A stretch of DNA of 64,000 nucleotides. Origin: Zantedeschia hybrid cultivar. Taxonomy: Eukaryota > Streptophyta > Magnoliopsida > Alismatales > Araceae. The stretch spans positions 28,621,614-28,685,613 of the forward strand of contig JARZZO010000008.1 in assembly GCA_030544215.1 (NCBI GenBank), in the 5' to 3' direction. Shown here piece after piece: positions 8,880-21,735 of the stretch; within the stretch, counting starts at the first letter, position 1; the number at the start of each line of letters is the position of its first letter. The notes under the pieces are model-generated. The model was not told where the DNA came from. It saw only the letters and a list, made by a program, of their open reading frames with translations, and ran no database searches. The position numbers and the translations under genes are program-made.

Positions 8880-11800
8880 ATAAGTCCATTCCAGGAGTGA
8901 GTTAACTCTTGCCCTTCTGCATTAACTAGACGGTAAGCGTTACTAGGAAAAGCATGTGTTACAACATATGATCATTCCCAATTGGGTTAGAGTTTAAAAC
9001 GCGGACCACCAGGTTTTACAAAGATTCTTTTGACAACCATTTCATCAACTTTGAACTTATGTTCAATGACTTTCTTTTGATAAAAACGTGCTAATCTATT
9101 CTGATAAACTCTTGCATGATTAGCAACTGACCATCTTTTTTCGTCTTAGAGTTCCAATTGAGCAAGGAGTACTGAACGGTGTTCATCAATAGAAAATTTC
9201 TTATTCAATTGTACTCCTAATGATGATATAAGGATCTCGTATGGAACTACCGCTTTCATTCCAAATGTTAAGGAATAAGGAGTCTGCCTAGTGGGCGTGC
9301 GGATTGAAGTTCGGTGGGCCCATAGAGCCTCAATCAATTTTTCTGGCAAGTCTGTAAATTTATTAGACTTGCACGTCTTTTTGATGATTCTTATCAAAGT
9401 CTTGTTAGTTGCCTCTGCTTGGCCATTGCCTTGCGGATAATAAGGAGACGAATGATGCAATGCAATTTTGTACTTGTTGCAGAGGTCTTTCAGTTCTTGT
9501 GACACGAACTGTGGTCCATTGTCGGTGACGATGGTGTTTGGAATCCCAAATCTGGTGATGATGTTCTTCATGATGAACTTGCAGACGGTTGATGCTTGGA
9601 CTTCCGTATACGCTTCAGCTTCTGCCCACTTTGTGAAGTATTCCGTTGCCGTGAGGATGAAGGACTTCTGCTTAATGCCGGAATCAGGATTGCCAAGGGG
9701 TCATCGAAAGCCCATATGGAGAAAGGCCATGGGGAGGAAATAGGGTGGAGTGAAGATGCAGGAGAATGAATCTTATCGGCGTGAAGTTGGCACTTAGCAC
9801 ACCTACGGACATATCCTACACAATCTTCTTCCATGGTTGGCCAATAGAATCCTTGTTTAAGGATTTTCTTTGCTAACATATGTCCATTAACATGGCCACT
9901 ACAAACTCCAGCATGAGCTCCTTCCATAACCTTCCAAAGCTCATCTTCGTCTAAACATCTTAGAAGAACTCCATCAAAACCTCTTTTGTATAATGCTCCC
10001 CCAACTAGGGTGTATCTTTGAGCAACTCTCATGATAGCCATTTTCTTCTCAGCTGTGGCTTCTTCAGGATATAATTGATCTTCACAATATTTAGCAATTT
10101 CGTAGTACCATGGTTTATGCTCATCATCCATCTCTTCTAACAACTCCATTAACATAATTTCTCTCTTTTCCACAATATCTCCATCTCTGACTTTCTTCAG
10201 CAACTTCTCCTTAGTTCTAAGGAATGAGGGGTCTTTCACGGCGGGTGAAAGACGCCTATGAACGATGATTGATTTGGATTGTCTGCTGATTGGAAAATTA
10301 AGATAAGATGCAAGTAAGGCCAGAGCGTCAGCTAAGATGTTCTGATTCCTAGGAACATGGACGAAGATCAATTTTGTGAAAAGCTTTGCATAAGCAAAAG
10401 TGAGTTCTTGATAAGGCTTGAGCTTGGGATCAAGAGTTCGATATTTGGTTAACACTTGGTGAAGAATCAATTGGCTATCACCCACAATTCTGAGTTTGGT
10501 GGCACCATAGAGATGAGCAGCCTCGAGGCCAGCAAGAAGTGCCTCGTATTCAGCTATATTATTAGTGACTGGAAAGTCAAGTTGAAAGGCTTGTGGAATG
10601 GTGACACCTTCAGGTGATAACAGAACAATTCTGATCCCCTTTCCATGGGAATTCAGAGCTCCGTCAAAATGCAGCGTCCACATATCATCTTTGATTCGGT
10701 CTATGAGCATCAGTTCCTCATCCAGAAACTCCGATCGGACTGGATCAAAATGAGGAAGGGGGTGATGAGCGATATGTTCTGTTATGGCATAGCCTTTGAT
10801 CGCTTTCTGTTGAGTGTAAATGATATCAAATTGAGATAGAAAGCTTTGCCATCGTGCTAACCTATCAGTAAGGACAAATTTCTCAAGAAGAAACTTGATC
10901 GGATTCATCCTAGCGATGAGATGGACTTCATAGGCTATAAAGTAATGCTTTAATTTCTGAACAACCCAGACTAATGTTGCACATGTTTTCTCCATCGCTG
11001 TGTATCTTTGCTCAGCGGGGTTGAGAAGTTTAGAGAGATAGTAGGCTGCTTTCTCATTTCCTTCTTCATTCTCTTGTGCTAGGACAGCCCCCACCGCATC
11101 ATCCAGGACAGAAATGTATAGTATCAATGGTTTGCTCGAAAATGGTGGTCTCAAAACAGGAGGATTTGCCAAATAATTCTTTAATCCATCAAATGCCTCC
11201 TGACACTTATCGTCCAAATCGAATTTGACTCATAGCTTGGTAAGCTCGTAGAACGGCTTACATCTTTGTGAGTGTTGGGAGACAAAATGGTGAATAAATT
11301 GCAACCTCCCGATTAATCCTCTTAACTCTTTCAAGTTTTTGGGAGGTGGCATTTCTCTAATAGCTTTTGTCTTATTGGGATCGATCTCAATTCCCCGTTT
11401 ACTAACAATGAATCCAAATAATTTCCCTGAAGATACCCCGAATACACATTTCTTGGGGTTCATCTTTAACTGATATTTTCTTGATCTTTCTAATACTCTT
11501 GTCAGAACTTTGGCATGCTCAGCCTTAGTCTTGGATTTCACCAACAAGTCATCCACATACACTTCTAGATCGATATGCATCATGTCGTGGAATATTGCCA
11601 TCATAGTCCTGTGATAAGTGGCTCCAACATTCTTTAATCCAAAAGGCATTATGACATAGCAATATGTCCCCCAAGGTGTAATGAATGATGTCTTTTCTTG
11701 ATCTTCTTCTGCCAATTTAATCTGATTGTATCCTGAAAATCCATCTATAAATGATAAAGTTTCATAGCCAGCAGTATTATCGATGAGTACATCAATGTGA

Positions 11801-13411
11801 GGCAATGGAAAATCATCCTTAAGACACGCCCGGTTCAAATCTCGGAAGTCAATACAGATCCTGACCTTTCCATTTTTCTTCATAATCGGGACTATATTGG
11901 CCACCCATTGTGGATAGAGGACAACTCTAATGAATTTGGCTTTATGTAACTTGTCAACCTCTTCCTTCATCTTTAAAGTCATTTGTGGGTGGAATCGTCT
12001 TAACTTCTGTTTAACCGGGCTAGCTCCATCCTTTAATGTCAACCTGTGTTCCACTAGTGATGAGTCTAACCCCGACATATCCTCATAACTCCGGGCGAAA
12101 GTATCCTTATAATCCTTAAGAACTTGTACTATTGCCTTCTCATCTATTTCAGAAAGATTTTTGCTAACGAGGACAACCTTAGGTTCGTCTTCAGTTCTTA
12201 GATTGATTTCTTTTGTGGCCTCCTCTACGGCAGCTGAGGGTTCATCGAATCTTTTTACTCCACTGGCATATACCTCAGCTACGTCCTCGTCATCTTCCTC
12301 ATCCTCAACAATGGGGTCTTTTTCGTGTATCAATTCATACACCCCATACCCATCATTAGCCGACTCATCATCTACACAATCTTCTGGCATCTGAATAGGG
12401 TTCTCTAATAGCTGAGGGATCATAGAGCAAGAAAGGCATTTATCAACTAAATCCTGGAGGTATCTATCTGGAATTTGTTTATCCTTAGATTTTCTAAACT
12501 TCTTAACTTCACTAACCTGCCTAGAACTAGACTCCCTAACTTCACTAGACCCCCTATCCTGACCTAATGAGGACGAAGCAGAATGAAAATTATAGGATAT
12601 AGGCGGAAATACAGGGGAATCCTCCTGAAGGGAGGGGCAGAGTAGATCTAGAAGAGAATCTTGACTGAATGACCCGCGCGATGGGGTACAATCGGACAAG
12701 TAGGAAGTTTCCTCAATGAGGATCTGAGAGAAATTTGTTGCCAAATTGACGTTTATTTTTTGGAGAAAAGATGAATTAATCATAAAACAAGAGTGAAGGT
12801 GAATAGGAGGAGAATGTGATGGAGGAAGTGGCACCAAGGCCAAAGGATTGGGGGGATCATATAGTAGTATGTCCCAGATTAAATCGTAAATCCTCTCTGG
12901 ATCGAGAGGAGGTTGGGGAATGAAGTGCCGTGGGGACAGGGTGATCATGATGGGCGGAGCCCGTTGAATATCTTTAGTAATGACCCGCGACCAAGTCGGG
13001 GTCAGAAGCAGAGTGCGGAACAAGGTATGAAGTGTGAAAATGTAAGAAGGATAAGTCCCCCCTCCAGAGAAAATCTGTGGTATAACCCGCTTCATAGGGG
13101 TCATCTGGCTCCCCTTCATATGTTTCCTCAAACAGCAGTATTCTTTTATCAAAAATGACACCAGGCCCTTCAATCAGTTCATCTATTTGTGGTGGCCACT
13201 TAGGTTCTGAGGGATCAAGAAACAGTCTATTCAATGCAATATACAGATCCTTTAAGTCAAACCATCTGTACCATTCACACTCAGGGTCTTGGAACTTCCT
13301 CCTTTTCATTGGCCGCAAAGCCTCTAAGGACTGGTACGTGAGCAACTCTGAACAATGTTTGGCCAGGTCTCTTCCATATATGTCATGGAGGTCAAAACAG
13401 GAAGTGATGAC
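8880..13411 (-). pseudogene. pol: Pol of element O (reverse transcriptase, two RNases H, integrase), broken
   Basis: Reading down from 13411: linker that continues the gag-protease frame split by M; reverse transcriptase with CIDFRDLN, MPFGLKN and YVDD (near 11560); first RNase H; archaeal-type RNase H (LHFDGALNS near 10660, with TNNIAEYEALLAGL), the Tat-lineage hallmark; zinc-binding HHCC and integrase core (TDNGPQF, GQAEATNK). Defects: a frame change near a G6 run at about 13060; an in-frame TGA at about 11230; a frameshift with missing sequence after WAFD near 9700 that removes part of the integrase core; a TAG near 9150; a decayed C-terminus whose last recognisable stretch (THSWNG) is near 8890. 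Confidence 0.85.
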
Positions 13412-14786
13412 TGTAGGCGCCCGGAACGTCCCCCGCCACTGCTGCGAGCGTTGGGCGAGGGCTTCTCCGTTCGTCTTAGCACTGCAGCGATTTGGAAGGG
13501 TTAGGAATCAAAGTGTGTGATCGCCAGGAGCATTACCTTACGGTCCCTGTGCTCCGCAAAATAGTGAGAGTGATCGCGTTCTAATAGAGCGGGAGACGGC
13601 GGATTCCTCTTCTCTTCCTCCGGCCGGCCAGAGGAGGAGAGCTCGGCAGTCTGCACGCAGAAATGCGGTAAGGGTCCCTGAGAAGAAGAGCCAAGACAAA
13701 AGAAGAAGATAACCCGATTAGGACTGTGATGTGTAGAATCTATCCATGCAAATATAGAAATCAACTAGAATTGGAGGGAGACGCACCGGATGGGTGTTTG
13801 GGGAGGGAAGATGACCATATGTTATGGCCACCCACCTCCCGTTTTTTTGTTTAAAACCTCTGGGGAGTAAGGGTTGCTAGGTTATCCTAACATGCATGCA
13901 TGCAGATGGGGGTGCTCGTGTGTGAAAAGTGCAGTGATGTGTTAAAAGAGAAAAAAAAAAGTGAGAGGAGGAGATGATGTTACGGAGTGGATGGAGAGTG
14001 GGAATGCAATCAAGTGGAAAGGAGAAAAGTAAGGAGAGAGTTAAGAGAACAAGCCCATTTGGAATGTGAAAGATCCCTCCGGCTTCACGACTGCCAAGGC
14101 TTTCTCTCGCTTGAAGTTCTTCCTGAAGCTCTTTGACTCCTTGCCCGCTCAACTCCCCCTCCAACCTCAAAATCGACCCCCTTGCCAACCTCCCCTCTTG
14201 AGGGGACATGGGGGGTTTAAATAGGTGAAAGGAAAATATGAGAAAATAGGGGTCTAAATCCCCATAAATCATCATAGAGCCAATGGGAAGTGGTCAAGAG
14301 TCGGAGGTGGTGCGCGCGGCAGTCGCCGGAGTGGGGAATGATCGGAGTAGTGGAGGTAAGGGTAGCGAGTAGAGGAGATCGTGGGAAGATGAGGTCAAGA
14401 TGGGAGTTAGGGGAGTGGGCGGCCAACCATCTTGCCTTCCAATCCCGTGGAAGGTCAGGTAGCTGGCCTTCTACGGAGAGGTGGAAGGCGGCCGGGTTGG
14501 CCTTCGAAGGGTGGTGGAAGGCAATGGGTGGCCTTCGAAGGGCGGTGGAAGGCGGACAAGTTGGCCTTCGAAGGATGGTGGAAGGCGGACAGGTTGGCCT
14601 TCGAAGGGTGGTGGAAGGTGGACAGGTTGGCCTTCCACGAAAAGGTGGCTAAAGTCGAGATTTGTTAATGGGCCTGATTATTTAGTGGGTTGAAGGATGA
14701 GATGTCTAAGGTGAGGGGTTTGGTGGTGATGGGCTAATGATGGATGGGGTTCATGACCATAGGGGGGTCCAAAATCGGTGTCTACA
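13412..14786 (-). repeat. 3' LTR of element M (1375 bp)
   Basis: On the minus strand it begins TGTAGACACC and ends GGGCGCCTACA. It pairs with 48807-50186 with only scattered substitutions, by eye a few per cent. The palindrome array 14449-14635 differs in unit composition from that of the 5' LTR. Confidence 0.95.
14449..14635. repeat. Palindromic minisatellite in M 3' LTR, six 23-bp units
   Basis: Six units of the form GGAAGGCN-N8-GGCCTTC, each 23 bp, are separated by about 10 bp (gaaggatggt type), giving a period near 33 bp. The arms are complementary (GGAAGGC/GCCTTC) and the inner bases vary. Open frames across the array on both strands are by-products of the repeat. Confidence 0.9.
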
Positions 14787-14803
14787 AATGCCCCTCCGGG
14801 ACA
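14787..14803 (-). promoter_or_regulatory. Polypurine tract of element M
   Basis: On the minus strand CCCGGAGGGGCATT lies immediately before the 3' LTR start TGTAGACACC. This is the expected place for the plus-strand DNA priming site. Confidence 0.65.
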
Positions 14804-16033
14804 CCTGTTTTGCAGTGGAGTGGAGCGGAATGAAAAATAGGTGTTCCAGAAATCGAACCTGATTTTGGACAGCCCTCAGGAAGGATGAGTTATATCCAAA
14901 GATGGTATGAGAGTGTGGTAAATGCATGAGAGTTGGCTATTCGGATTGCAAGGGTGATTAAGAAGGGGAACAAAGTTCAAACTGGAGAATCACAATCCGT
15001 GGGACCCTTGGGTGCTGGAACTGCGAAGCCTTGGCGTACCAGGATGCAATGATCTGGCCCAAGGGGATCTCAAGCATGAAAGATGGAGGAGTGTGACTTG
15101 AAAAGGTCTCGACACAACCGGCGCGCGGTGGCCTGGCGCATCAGGTGATTGCCAAGTGAGAGAATCTCAAGCACACGTGTTGGAAAAAGGATGAGGTCTT
15201 GCAATTCAAAGGGCTAATAGATGAACAATTGCCAGACTCACAAATCAACAATGGGTTAAGCAGAGTGATAAATTATGGTCATTGCCCCTAAGACGAGAAT
15301 GGATGCTTATGCAAATGCATGCTGGTTTAAAAATTGAAAAACAAATTCCTAATGCAAACAGGAGGGATTTATTGGCCAATCGAATAGCTTGGAGAATATA
15401 GACTCCTCATTGTTTTGTTTAAAGAGGAACTCAGAGTCTATACGCCCAAAGTTATTAGCCTCCTGTATCTTCAATCCTACTTGCTTCAGATTTCCTGCAG
15501 CTGCAAAAACACACATTAGCAAAGTTCATATATCCAATGGTCACATCATTTAAGTATTTAAACTGTAGAAGGATGAGAAGCAAATGGTTAGTTTCGAGTC
15601 GAAGCCGATATAGAAGATATGGCTATTCTAATGGTAGAATGCCAATCCGATATGACTTCGACTCGATTTCCAGGAATAACTATTCATTTGTTGATATTAA
15701 GCAAAGTGGTCTCCTGAACTTGGGGGTGAAGTTATCTCCTCAAAGTAGAGAGGGGAGAAGGGCAATATGCCTTTTCGTAGGTGAGCCTTTTCTAAAATGG
15801 TGGAAGGCCAACTAGCATGCCTTCTACGAAAAGGTGGAAGGCCAAGGGATGTGCCGTTTGTGCAAGGATGGAAGGCCAAGGGGTATGCCGTCCATGAAAA
15901 GGTGGAAGGCCAAGGGATATGCATGCCCTCCGTCTTTTATGGAATGTGGAAAGTTTGTTGCTTATCCTGTGGCCTTAAAAGGGGAGAGTTGTCCCGAGGC
16001 TTTCTTCGAGAACTCAAACTTTCTGTGGGGAAA
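14804..16033. other. Spacer between M 3' LTR and antisense gene 1
   Basis: About 1.2 kb without convincing coding sequence. It should hold the promoter of the plus-strand antisense gene starting at 16034, but I see no clear TATA box. A short array of the 23-bp palindrome sits at 15802-15930, 100-230 bp upstream of that start codon. Confidence 0.55.
15802..15930. repeat. Degenerate palindrome array upstream of antisense gene 1
   Basis: Four units begin GGAAGGCC at 15802, 15836, 15870 and 15904. The first is 23 bp with paired arms (GGAAGGC/GCCTTC). The others keep the left arm but their right arms are altered (GCCGTT, GCCGTC). Period is 34 bp, the same family as in the LTRs and leader of M. 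Confidence 0.75.
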
Positions 16034-16261
16034 ATGGCCTCGCCTTCTGCTCATGCGACTGCTAGGGAACCTCAGATTCTATCTGATGTTGAAGGCCATC
16101 TTAGCAACCTACTGGCCCATAGACAGGTATGCTCAAACTTTTATGTCGTTCACCTTGACTCTCTCCTCTTGACTTTTGGTTGTCCTGCAGCCTATTCCCA
16201 AATTCCCTGATGCTCGGCATTCTCGCAAGTATGCATGGCTTGCGGCCCTAATGGACGAGAT

Positions 16262-17799
16262 TGTTGGGTTTTCTCGGTTTTTCCGGATCGCTTACGCAGC
16301 GGAAAATAAAATTTTACAGCGATCCGTTTCCCGTTTCGAAGAACAAAATACGATAATCTAATTATCGAAATTCTCACCGTGTGCGGATTCGAATCCGCAG
16401 CCGTTCGGTTCCGTCGGTGTGACACCGCAAGCCGCGCAAGCGCCCGGCCTCTAGCGAAGTCCACGCGATCCTCCCCGCGACGGATATCCTCGAGTTCGTC
16501 GTTCTTCGCAGCCCGCGAAGCCTCCGCTGGTCGCCGCAGTGCGCGGACGATTTCCCGTCGAACGGGATTCGGAGAAGCGGCAGAGCAGATCTGGATCTGC
16601 CTGGACTCCAGAGGAAGACAGAAACTGAGGAGGGGCGGCTAGGGTTAGCAGCAGCTTGGCCTGCTCAGCCCGTTCGCTATGTTTTATACTAACCGCGCGG
16701 TTTTTCACAAAAACCCCCGGTTTCTATAAAACCCACTTATTTATCTATCGCCTTGAGAATCATTTGCGTGTGACCCTCTAGGCCCAAGTACCAGTCCAGT
16801 TAATGGCCCAGTAAGCCCAGTGACTCCTCACTGGCTTTATTAATTAATTAATAACTCTTTATTAATCAATTAATCAATCGAATTGATGTCGCACATCGAA
16901 TTCGACCGGGCCTCCGATCACGTTGGGTGCCAAGCAACACCGCGTGAACCCGGAAGGTATTTGAGGTTAAGTAACCCACTCTTGGAACCTTTCCGCCGAC
17001 AGTTACCGCGTGGATATAATCCTTCATTCGTACAATGCTCTCGAGTCAACTCAGGGTATGGCGAGCTGTCAAACCCTAACCGGTCGACTCACTTGGATTG
17101 GATGCCGCTGATGAATATCGGAAAACTCCTTTCCCGATATTATCGTCCGCCCTGGCCAGGGACTTCCGCGCATCCTTCCTAGAGCATTCTCTCTCTAAGT
17201 ACCGAGAGCGAATGATTCCTTATTGACACACAATTCCCTTCGACGGTATTCCGCTCCACCCAATCCTTGGCGTATTAGAATCCCGTGGCTAGAGATTCGT
17301 AGACCAAGGTCAAAGTACAGAAGTCCACCGCCAAGGTGTCCTTGGTGTCTCAGGTCCGACGACCATCCACGCAACTGCGACAATAGAATCAAGCTGGTTG
17401 ACAGTGAGGTACAATACCATCCAGTGATTCAGTCGGATCAGTTCAGTGAACTCATTCTCCAATGAGCACCTACAGATTCGCCTTAGTGTCTCCACACAAA
17501 TGACTTATGAGACCAGTCATCCTCATCATATGAGCAGGAGTAATCTGTACTAGTCTAACCGGATATCCGATGTCCTTCTCGGATATCCTCCGACTATGAA
17601 CGATTAAGAATATGTGTGTTTAAGTGATCAGTCTCAATAGTATGATCTCATCATAATCTGATCACCATAGCACATATTCACGGACTTCATTATGAAACGA
17701 TAATTAACGCGATTTACACATAATGAATATTATGCCATTTTATTAATGATGAACGAGATTTACATTGTTAGATTGGCTTGTAGGCCACCTAAAGTAACA
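16262..17799 (-). repeat. 3' LTR of Copia-1 (1538 bp)
   Basis: On the minus strand it begins TGTTACTTTAGGTGG and ends AAAACCCAACA. It lacks a 12-bp stretch present in the other LTR near 24290, where gccgcaatgatcaccgcagt reads gccgcagt here. Short open frames on both strands occur identically in the two LTRs and are not genes. Confidence 0.95.
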
Positions 17800-17812
17800 A
17801 TCTCCCACTTGG
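17800..17812 (-). promoter_or_regulatory. Polypurine tract of Copia-1
   Basis: Minus-strand CCAAGTGGGAGAT abuts the 3' LTR start. Copia-2 has AAAGTGGGAGAT at the same place. Confidence 0.75.
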
Positions 17813-17813
17813 A

Positions 17814-20800
17814 CTAAAGCCAATCACCTTTATACAATAAGCCCATAGACTCTAGGTGACGCTCAAACACAATTTGAGCCAACGGCTTTGTCAGTGGATC
17901 TGCTATATTGTCGACGGACGGAACTCTTTCCACTACTACATCTCCTCTGGATATGATGTCTCTGATAAGATGAAAGCGGCTCAGAATATGCTTCGATTTC
18001 TGATGAGACCGCGGCTCTTTCGCTTGCGCAATCGCTCCATTGTTGTCGCACAACAGTGGAACCGGCTTAGAGATGCTGGGAACTACGCCGAGGTCGGTGA
18101 TGAATTTCTTCAACCACACTGCTTCCTTGGCGGCTTCAACTGCAGCGATGTACTCAGCTTCAGTCGTCGAATCTGCAGTGGTTACTTGCTTAGAACTCTT
18201 CCAGCACACTGCCCCTCCGTTCAATGTAAACACGAATCCAGATGTTGACTTGCTATCATCTGGATCTGACTGGAAACTCGAGTCAGTAAAGCCTCGCAGT
18301 TTCAAGTCACCTCCTCTATAGACAAGAAACATATCCTTAGTTCTTCTCAAGTACTTAAGGATACATTTCACTGCCATTCAGTGCTCTTCGCCTGGATCAG
18401 CCTGAAATATACTCGTAACACTTAGAGCAAATGCAACATCAGGCCGTGTACATAGCATGGCATACATGATAGATCCTATGGCAGAGGCATAGGGTATTCT
18501 ATCCATGAATGCCCTCTCATCAGGAGTCTTAGGAGACTGCTCCTTTGAGAGACTAATTCCATGTCTCATCGGTATGAGACCTCTCTTGGAATTTTCCATG
18601 CCAAACCTTTTGACTATGGTATCTATGTACAAGGATTGGGTCATTCCAAGCATCCTCTTTGATCTATCTCTATAGATCCGTATTCCCAATACGTAGGATG
18701 CTTCTCCCAAATCCTTCATGGAGAAGTTTTTCGACAGCCAAACCTTTACTGATGACATCATAGCTACATCATTCCCAATGAGTAGTATGTCATCTACGTA
18801 AAGAACTAGAACAGTGACTGCACTCCCACTAGTCTTCTTGTATACACAAGGCTCATCTTCATTCTTAATGAAGTCATAAGACTTGACAGCCTCGTCAAAT
18901 CTTATATTCCAGCTCCGAAAAGCTTGCTTCAGTCCATAAATGGACCTCTGAAGCTTGCACACTTTATCTAGAAACTCTTTGGATGTGAAACCTTCTGGTT
19001 GTATCATATACACCTCTTCCTCAATGTTACCATTGAGGAAGGCAGTCTTCACATCCATCTGGCAGATTTCATAATCAAAATGTGCAGCAATGGCGAGCAG
19101 AACTCTGATCGACTTTATCATGGCAACTGGTGAGAAAGTCTCGTCATAGTCAATTCCTTGCCTTTGACGATATTCCTTTGCCACCAACCTTGCCTTATAA
19201 GTGTCGATCCGTCCATCAGCACCGATCTTTCTTTTAAAGATCTACTTGCAACCGATGGGTACAATACCCTCGGGCAAGTCCTCCAAGTTCCAAACTTGGT
19301 TGGTGTACATGGACTGGATTTCTGAGTTCATGGCTTCTCGCCATTTCCCGGCTTCTGGGCCTTCTATAGCCTCCTGGTAGGTTTTAGGATCATCATCCTC
19401 ATTATATTGTACCTTAGACTCACCTTCAGCGATATGTCCCACATATCGTTCGGGTAGTCTAGGTACTCTACCAGATCTACGAGGCTCATCTGTGTGTACC
19501 TGAACAGATTCAGGAACTGATATCTCATCTGATGATAATGCAGCTGTATGGGGATCTGGAACCTCTTCCAGTACTATTTTACTCCTACTGTTCTCCTGGA
19601 TAAGGTATTCCTCTTCCAGGAATACAGCTTTCCTGGCGACAAACACCTTTTGTTCACCAGGATGGAAAAAATAGTATCCAAAGGTTTCCTTTGGATATCC
19701 CACAAACCTACATTTATCAGTTCGTGATTCCAGCTTGTCTGGATCATGCCTCTTTACATGAGCAGGACAACCCCAGACTTTAACGTGTTTAAATTCTGGT
19801 TTCCTGCATTTCCATATCTCATATGGAGTAGAGGCCACAGACTTGCTGGGTACTCTGTTCAGTAGGTATGCTGCTGACTCTAGAGCATACCCCCAGAGGG
19901 ACACTGGTAATCCCGAAAAGCTCATCATTGATCGCACCATGTCCAACAAGGTGCGATTCCTCCTTTCTGATACACCGTTCATCTGTGGTGTATATGGAGG
20001 GGTCAGCTGAGAAAGGATACCATTATCCTTTAAGAATTGTGTGAAATTAGTACTCAAGTATTCTCCTCCTCGATCTGATCGAGGAGCTTTAATACTCTTT
20101 CCTAATTGCTTCTCCACCTCATTCCTGAACTCCTTAAACTTCTCAAATGCTTCCGACTTGTACTTCATTAAGTACACATAGCCGAATCTTGAGAAGTCAT
20201 CGGTGAACGTAATGAAGTAAGAAAAGCCACCTTTGGCTTGGGTAGACATTGGACCACATATATCTGAATGTATTAGTTCCAAAATGTCTTTGGCACGTTC
20301 TCCATGTCTACTAAATGGAGATTTTGCCATCTTTCCCATAAGACAGGATTCACATGTTGCAAACGATTCATAATCGAATGCTGTTAAATAACCATGCTTG
20401 TGCAACTTTTGCAACCTGCTTTCGCCAATGTGCCCAAGTCTACAATGCCACATGTAGGCTTGGTTCACACAATTCTTGCTCTTCTTAAGAGCATTGTCAA
20501 TCTGAAGATTATAATAAGAAACATCTAATAGATATAGACCGTTGACTAAAAATGCTGAAGCTATTGATTTATTACCATAATAAATCGAACAACTTCTATT
20601 CTCAATAGTCAACCTATATCCTATCTTGTCCAAACAAGATATTGATATGATGTTCTTTATTATGCTAGGAACATAATAACAATCTTCCAATAGTAAGGTG
20701 TCTCCCGATGGAAGCCTGAGGTTTGCTGTCCCAACAGCAATCGCCGCAACTTTTGCGCCGTTTCCTAGCCTCAATTCCACCTCACCTTGTCTCAGCTTGC

Positions 20801-21230
20801 GCTTACTTGTCAGCATCTGCACATCATGGCAGATATGAGAAGCACATCCGGTATCTAATACCCAAGATGTGGAATCTCTAACTGACAAGTTGATATCTAT
20901 CATATAGATATCTGAAGCTTCAGACAGCTTCACTCTTCCATGAGCTTTATCGTTAAGGAACTCCTTGCAGTTCCTCTTCCAGTGACCATACTGTTTATAA
21001 TAGAAGCAGTCACCCTTCACTACTCTTTTATCTTTGTCCTTCGATCCTTTATCGTTAACTATCATCTTTGCTTCAGGGGCATCCAATGCCGATTCAGCAG
21101 GAGGATCAGCTCCAGGGACAAAGTTATTGCGTTCAGATCTGAAGACATTCTTCAGTCTGAACCAATCCGAGTAGATCAAGTAAGTCAAAATGGCATCAAG
21201 TATGCCACGGAGTGGGTTATTCGACGACAT
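17814..21230 (-). pseudogene. gag-pol: Copia-1 gag-pol polyprotein, near-intact pol, deleted gag, two stops
   Basis: One frame from ATG 21230 to TAG/TAA near 17814. Order: short gag; knuckle CFYYKQYGHWKRNC (second Cys is Tyr, so the CCHC site is damaged); protease WVLDTGCASH; GAG-pre-integrase WHCRLGHIGESRL; integrase with HSD, SDRGGEY and NGVSERRNRTL; reverse transcriptase with intact YVDD near 18790; RNase H to the C-terminus (DNIADPLTKPL). Compared with Copia-2, about 170 residues of gag, nearly the whole capsid-like domain, are missing between residues of about 58 and 65. In-frame stops at 19242 and 18378 (TGG to TGA) are the only breaks in pol. It could not package itself. Confidence 0.9.
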
Positions 21231-21414
21231 AATTCCCTACAGGAGATAAGTAAAGTTTATTTAGCAGATGTTCAATTATTAAAGTTTAAAACAAGACATG
21301 GTCTTTTGTTCAAGTTTAGCTCCCACTAATTTTCGACGGATGGTATAACCCTCAGTTATACAGAACGGGAGACGCCGACAGTCTCCTAGTGGGGATCAGA
21401 ATCTCAATGACTTG

Positions 21415-21735
21415 CACTACAGCCTTGTGGATAGCTCAACAAACTGTAATACAATCAGAGAGCACCCAACTCATGGGACTTGCAACTCCTTGCAATATCT
21501 GATCATAGCTTCGGTCCCCAGAGATTTAATGGCCTTGTAGATAGCACAACAAACCACTAATTCTGGTCTAAGCTAACCATCATTACGCGACGAGCATAGA
21601 TTTGCATGCAGCCCTTGTGGATAGCACAACAAAGCTACATGGTTCTTCTACCCCGATCTTTAGGCATCTAATGCCATAGCCACAGTTTCTCCTCCCAATT
21701 AAGCAGGCCTTGTGGATAGCACAACAAACCTGCCT
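21415..21735 (-). other. Four leader stem-loops of Copia-1 with a conserved 21-nt loop
   Basis: Units at 21415-21452, 21527-21559, 21605-21641 and 21701-21735 share the 21-nt core ccttgtggatagcacaacaaa (plus strand; 1-2 changes) flanked by short complementary arms that differ in every unit: acag/ctgt, taatgg/ccacta, catgcagc/gctacatg, aagcagg/cctgcct. The core also contains ttgtg/cacaa arms. They lie about 185-505 nt upstream of the gag ATG in the genomic RNA. Copia-2 has the same arrangement with a different core. Confidence 0.75.

Noticed and set aside
12974..13345. Conserved programmed frameshift between protease and pol in Tat elements
   Set aside because: O, M and P change frame at different places (G6 run, A12 run, neither) and P in a different direction, so small indels explain it better; only the M A-run is kept as a weak finding.
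14290..14693. Overlapping plus-strand proteins with WWKADRLAFEG-type repeats
   Set aside because: They are the translated palindrome array in all three frames; the same happens in the other LTR at 49683-50094.
16883..17465. Small proteins repeated at 24646-25228 and, inverted, at 52039-52260
   Set aside because: They recur only because they lie in Copia LTRs; the frames are not longer than chance and have no domain.
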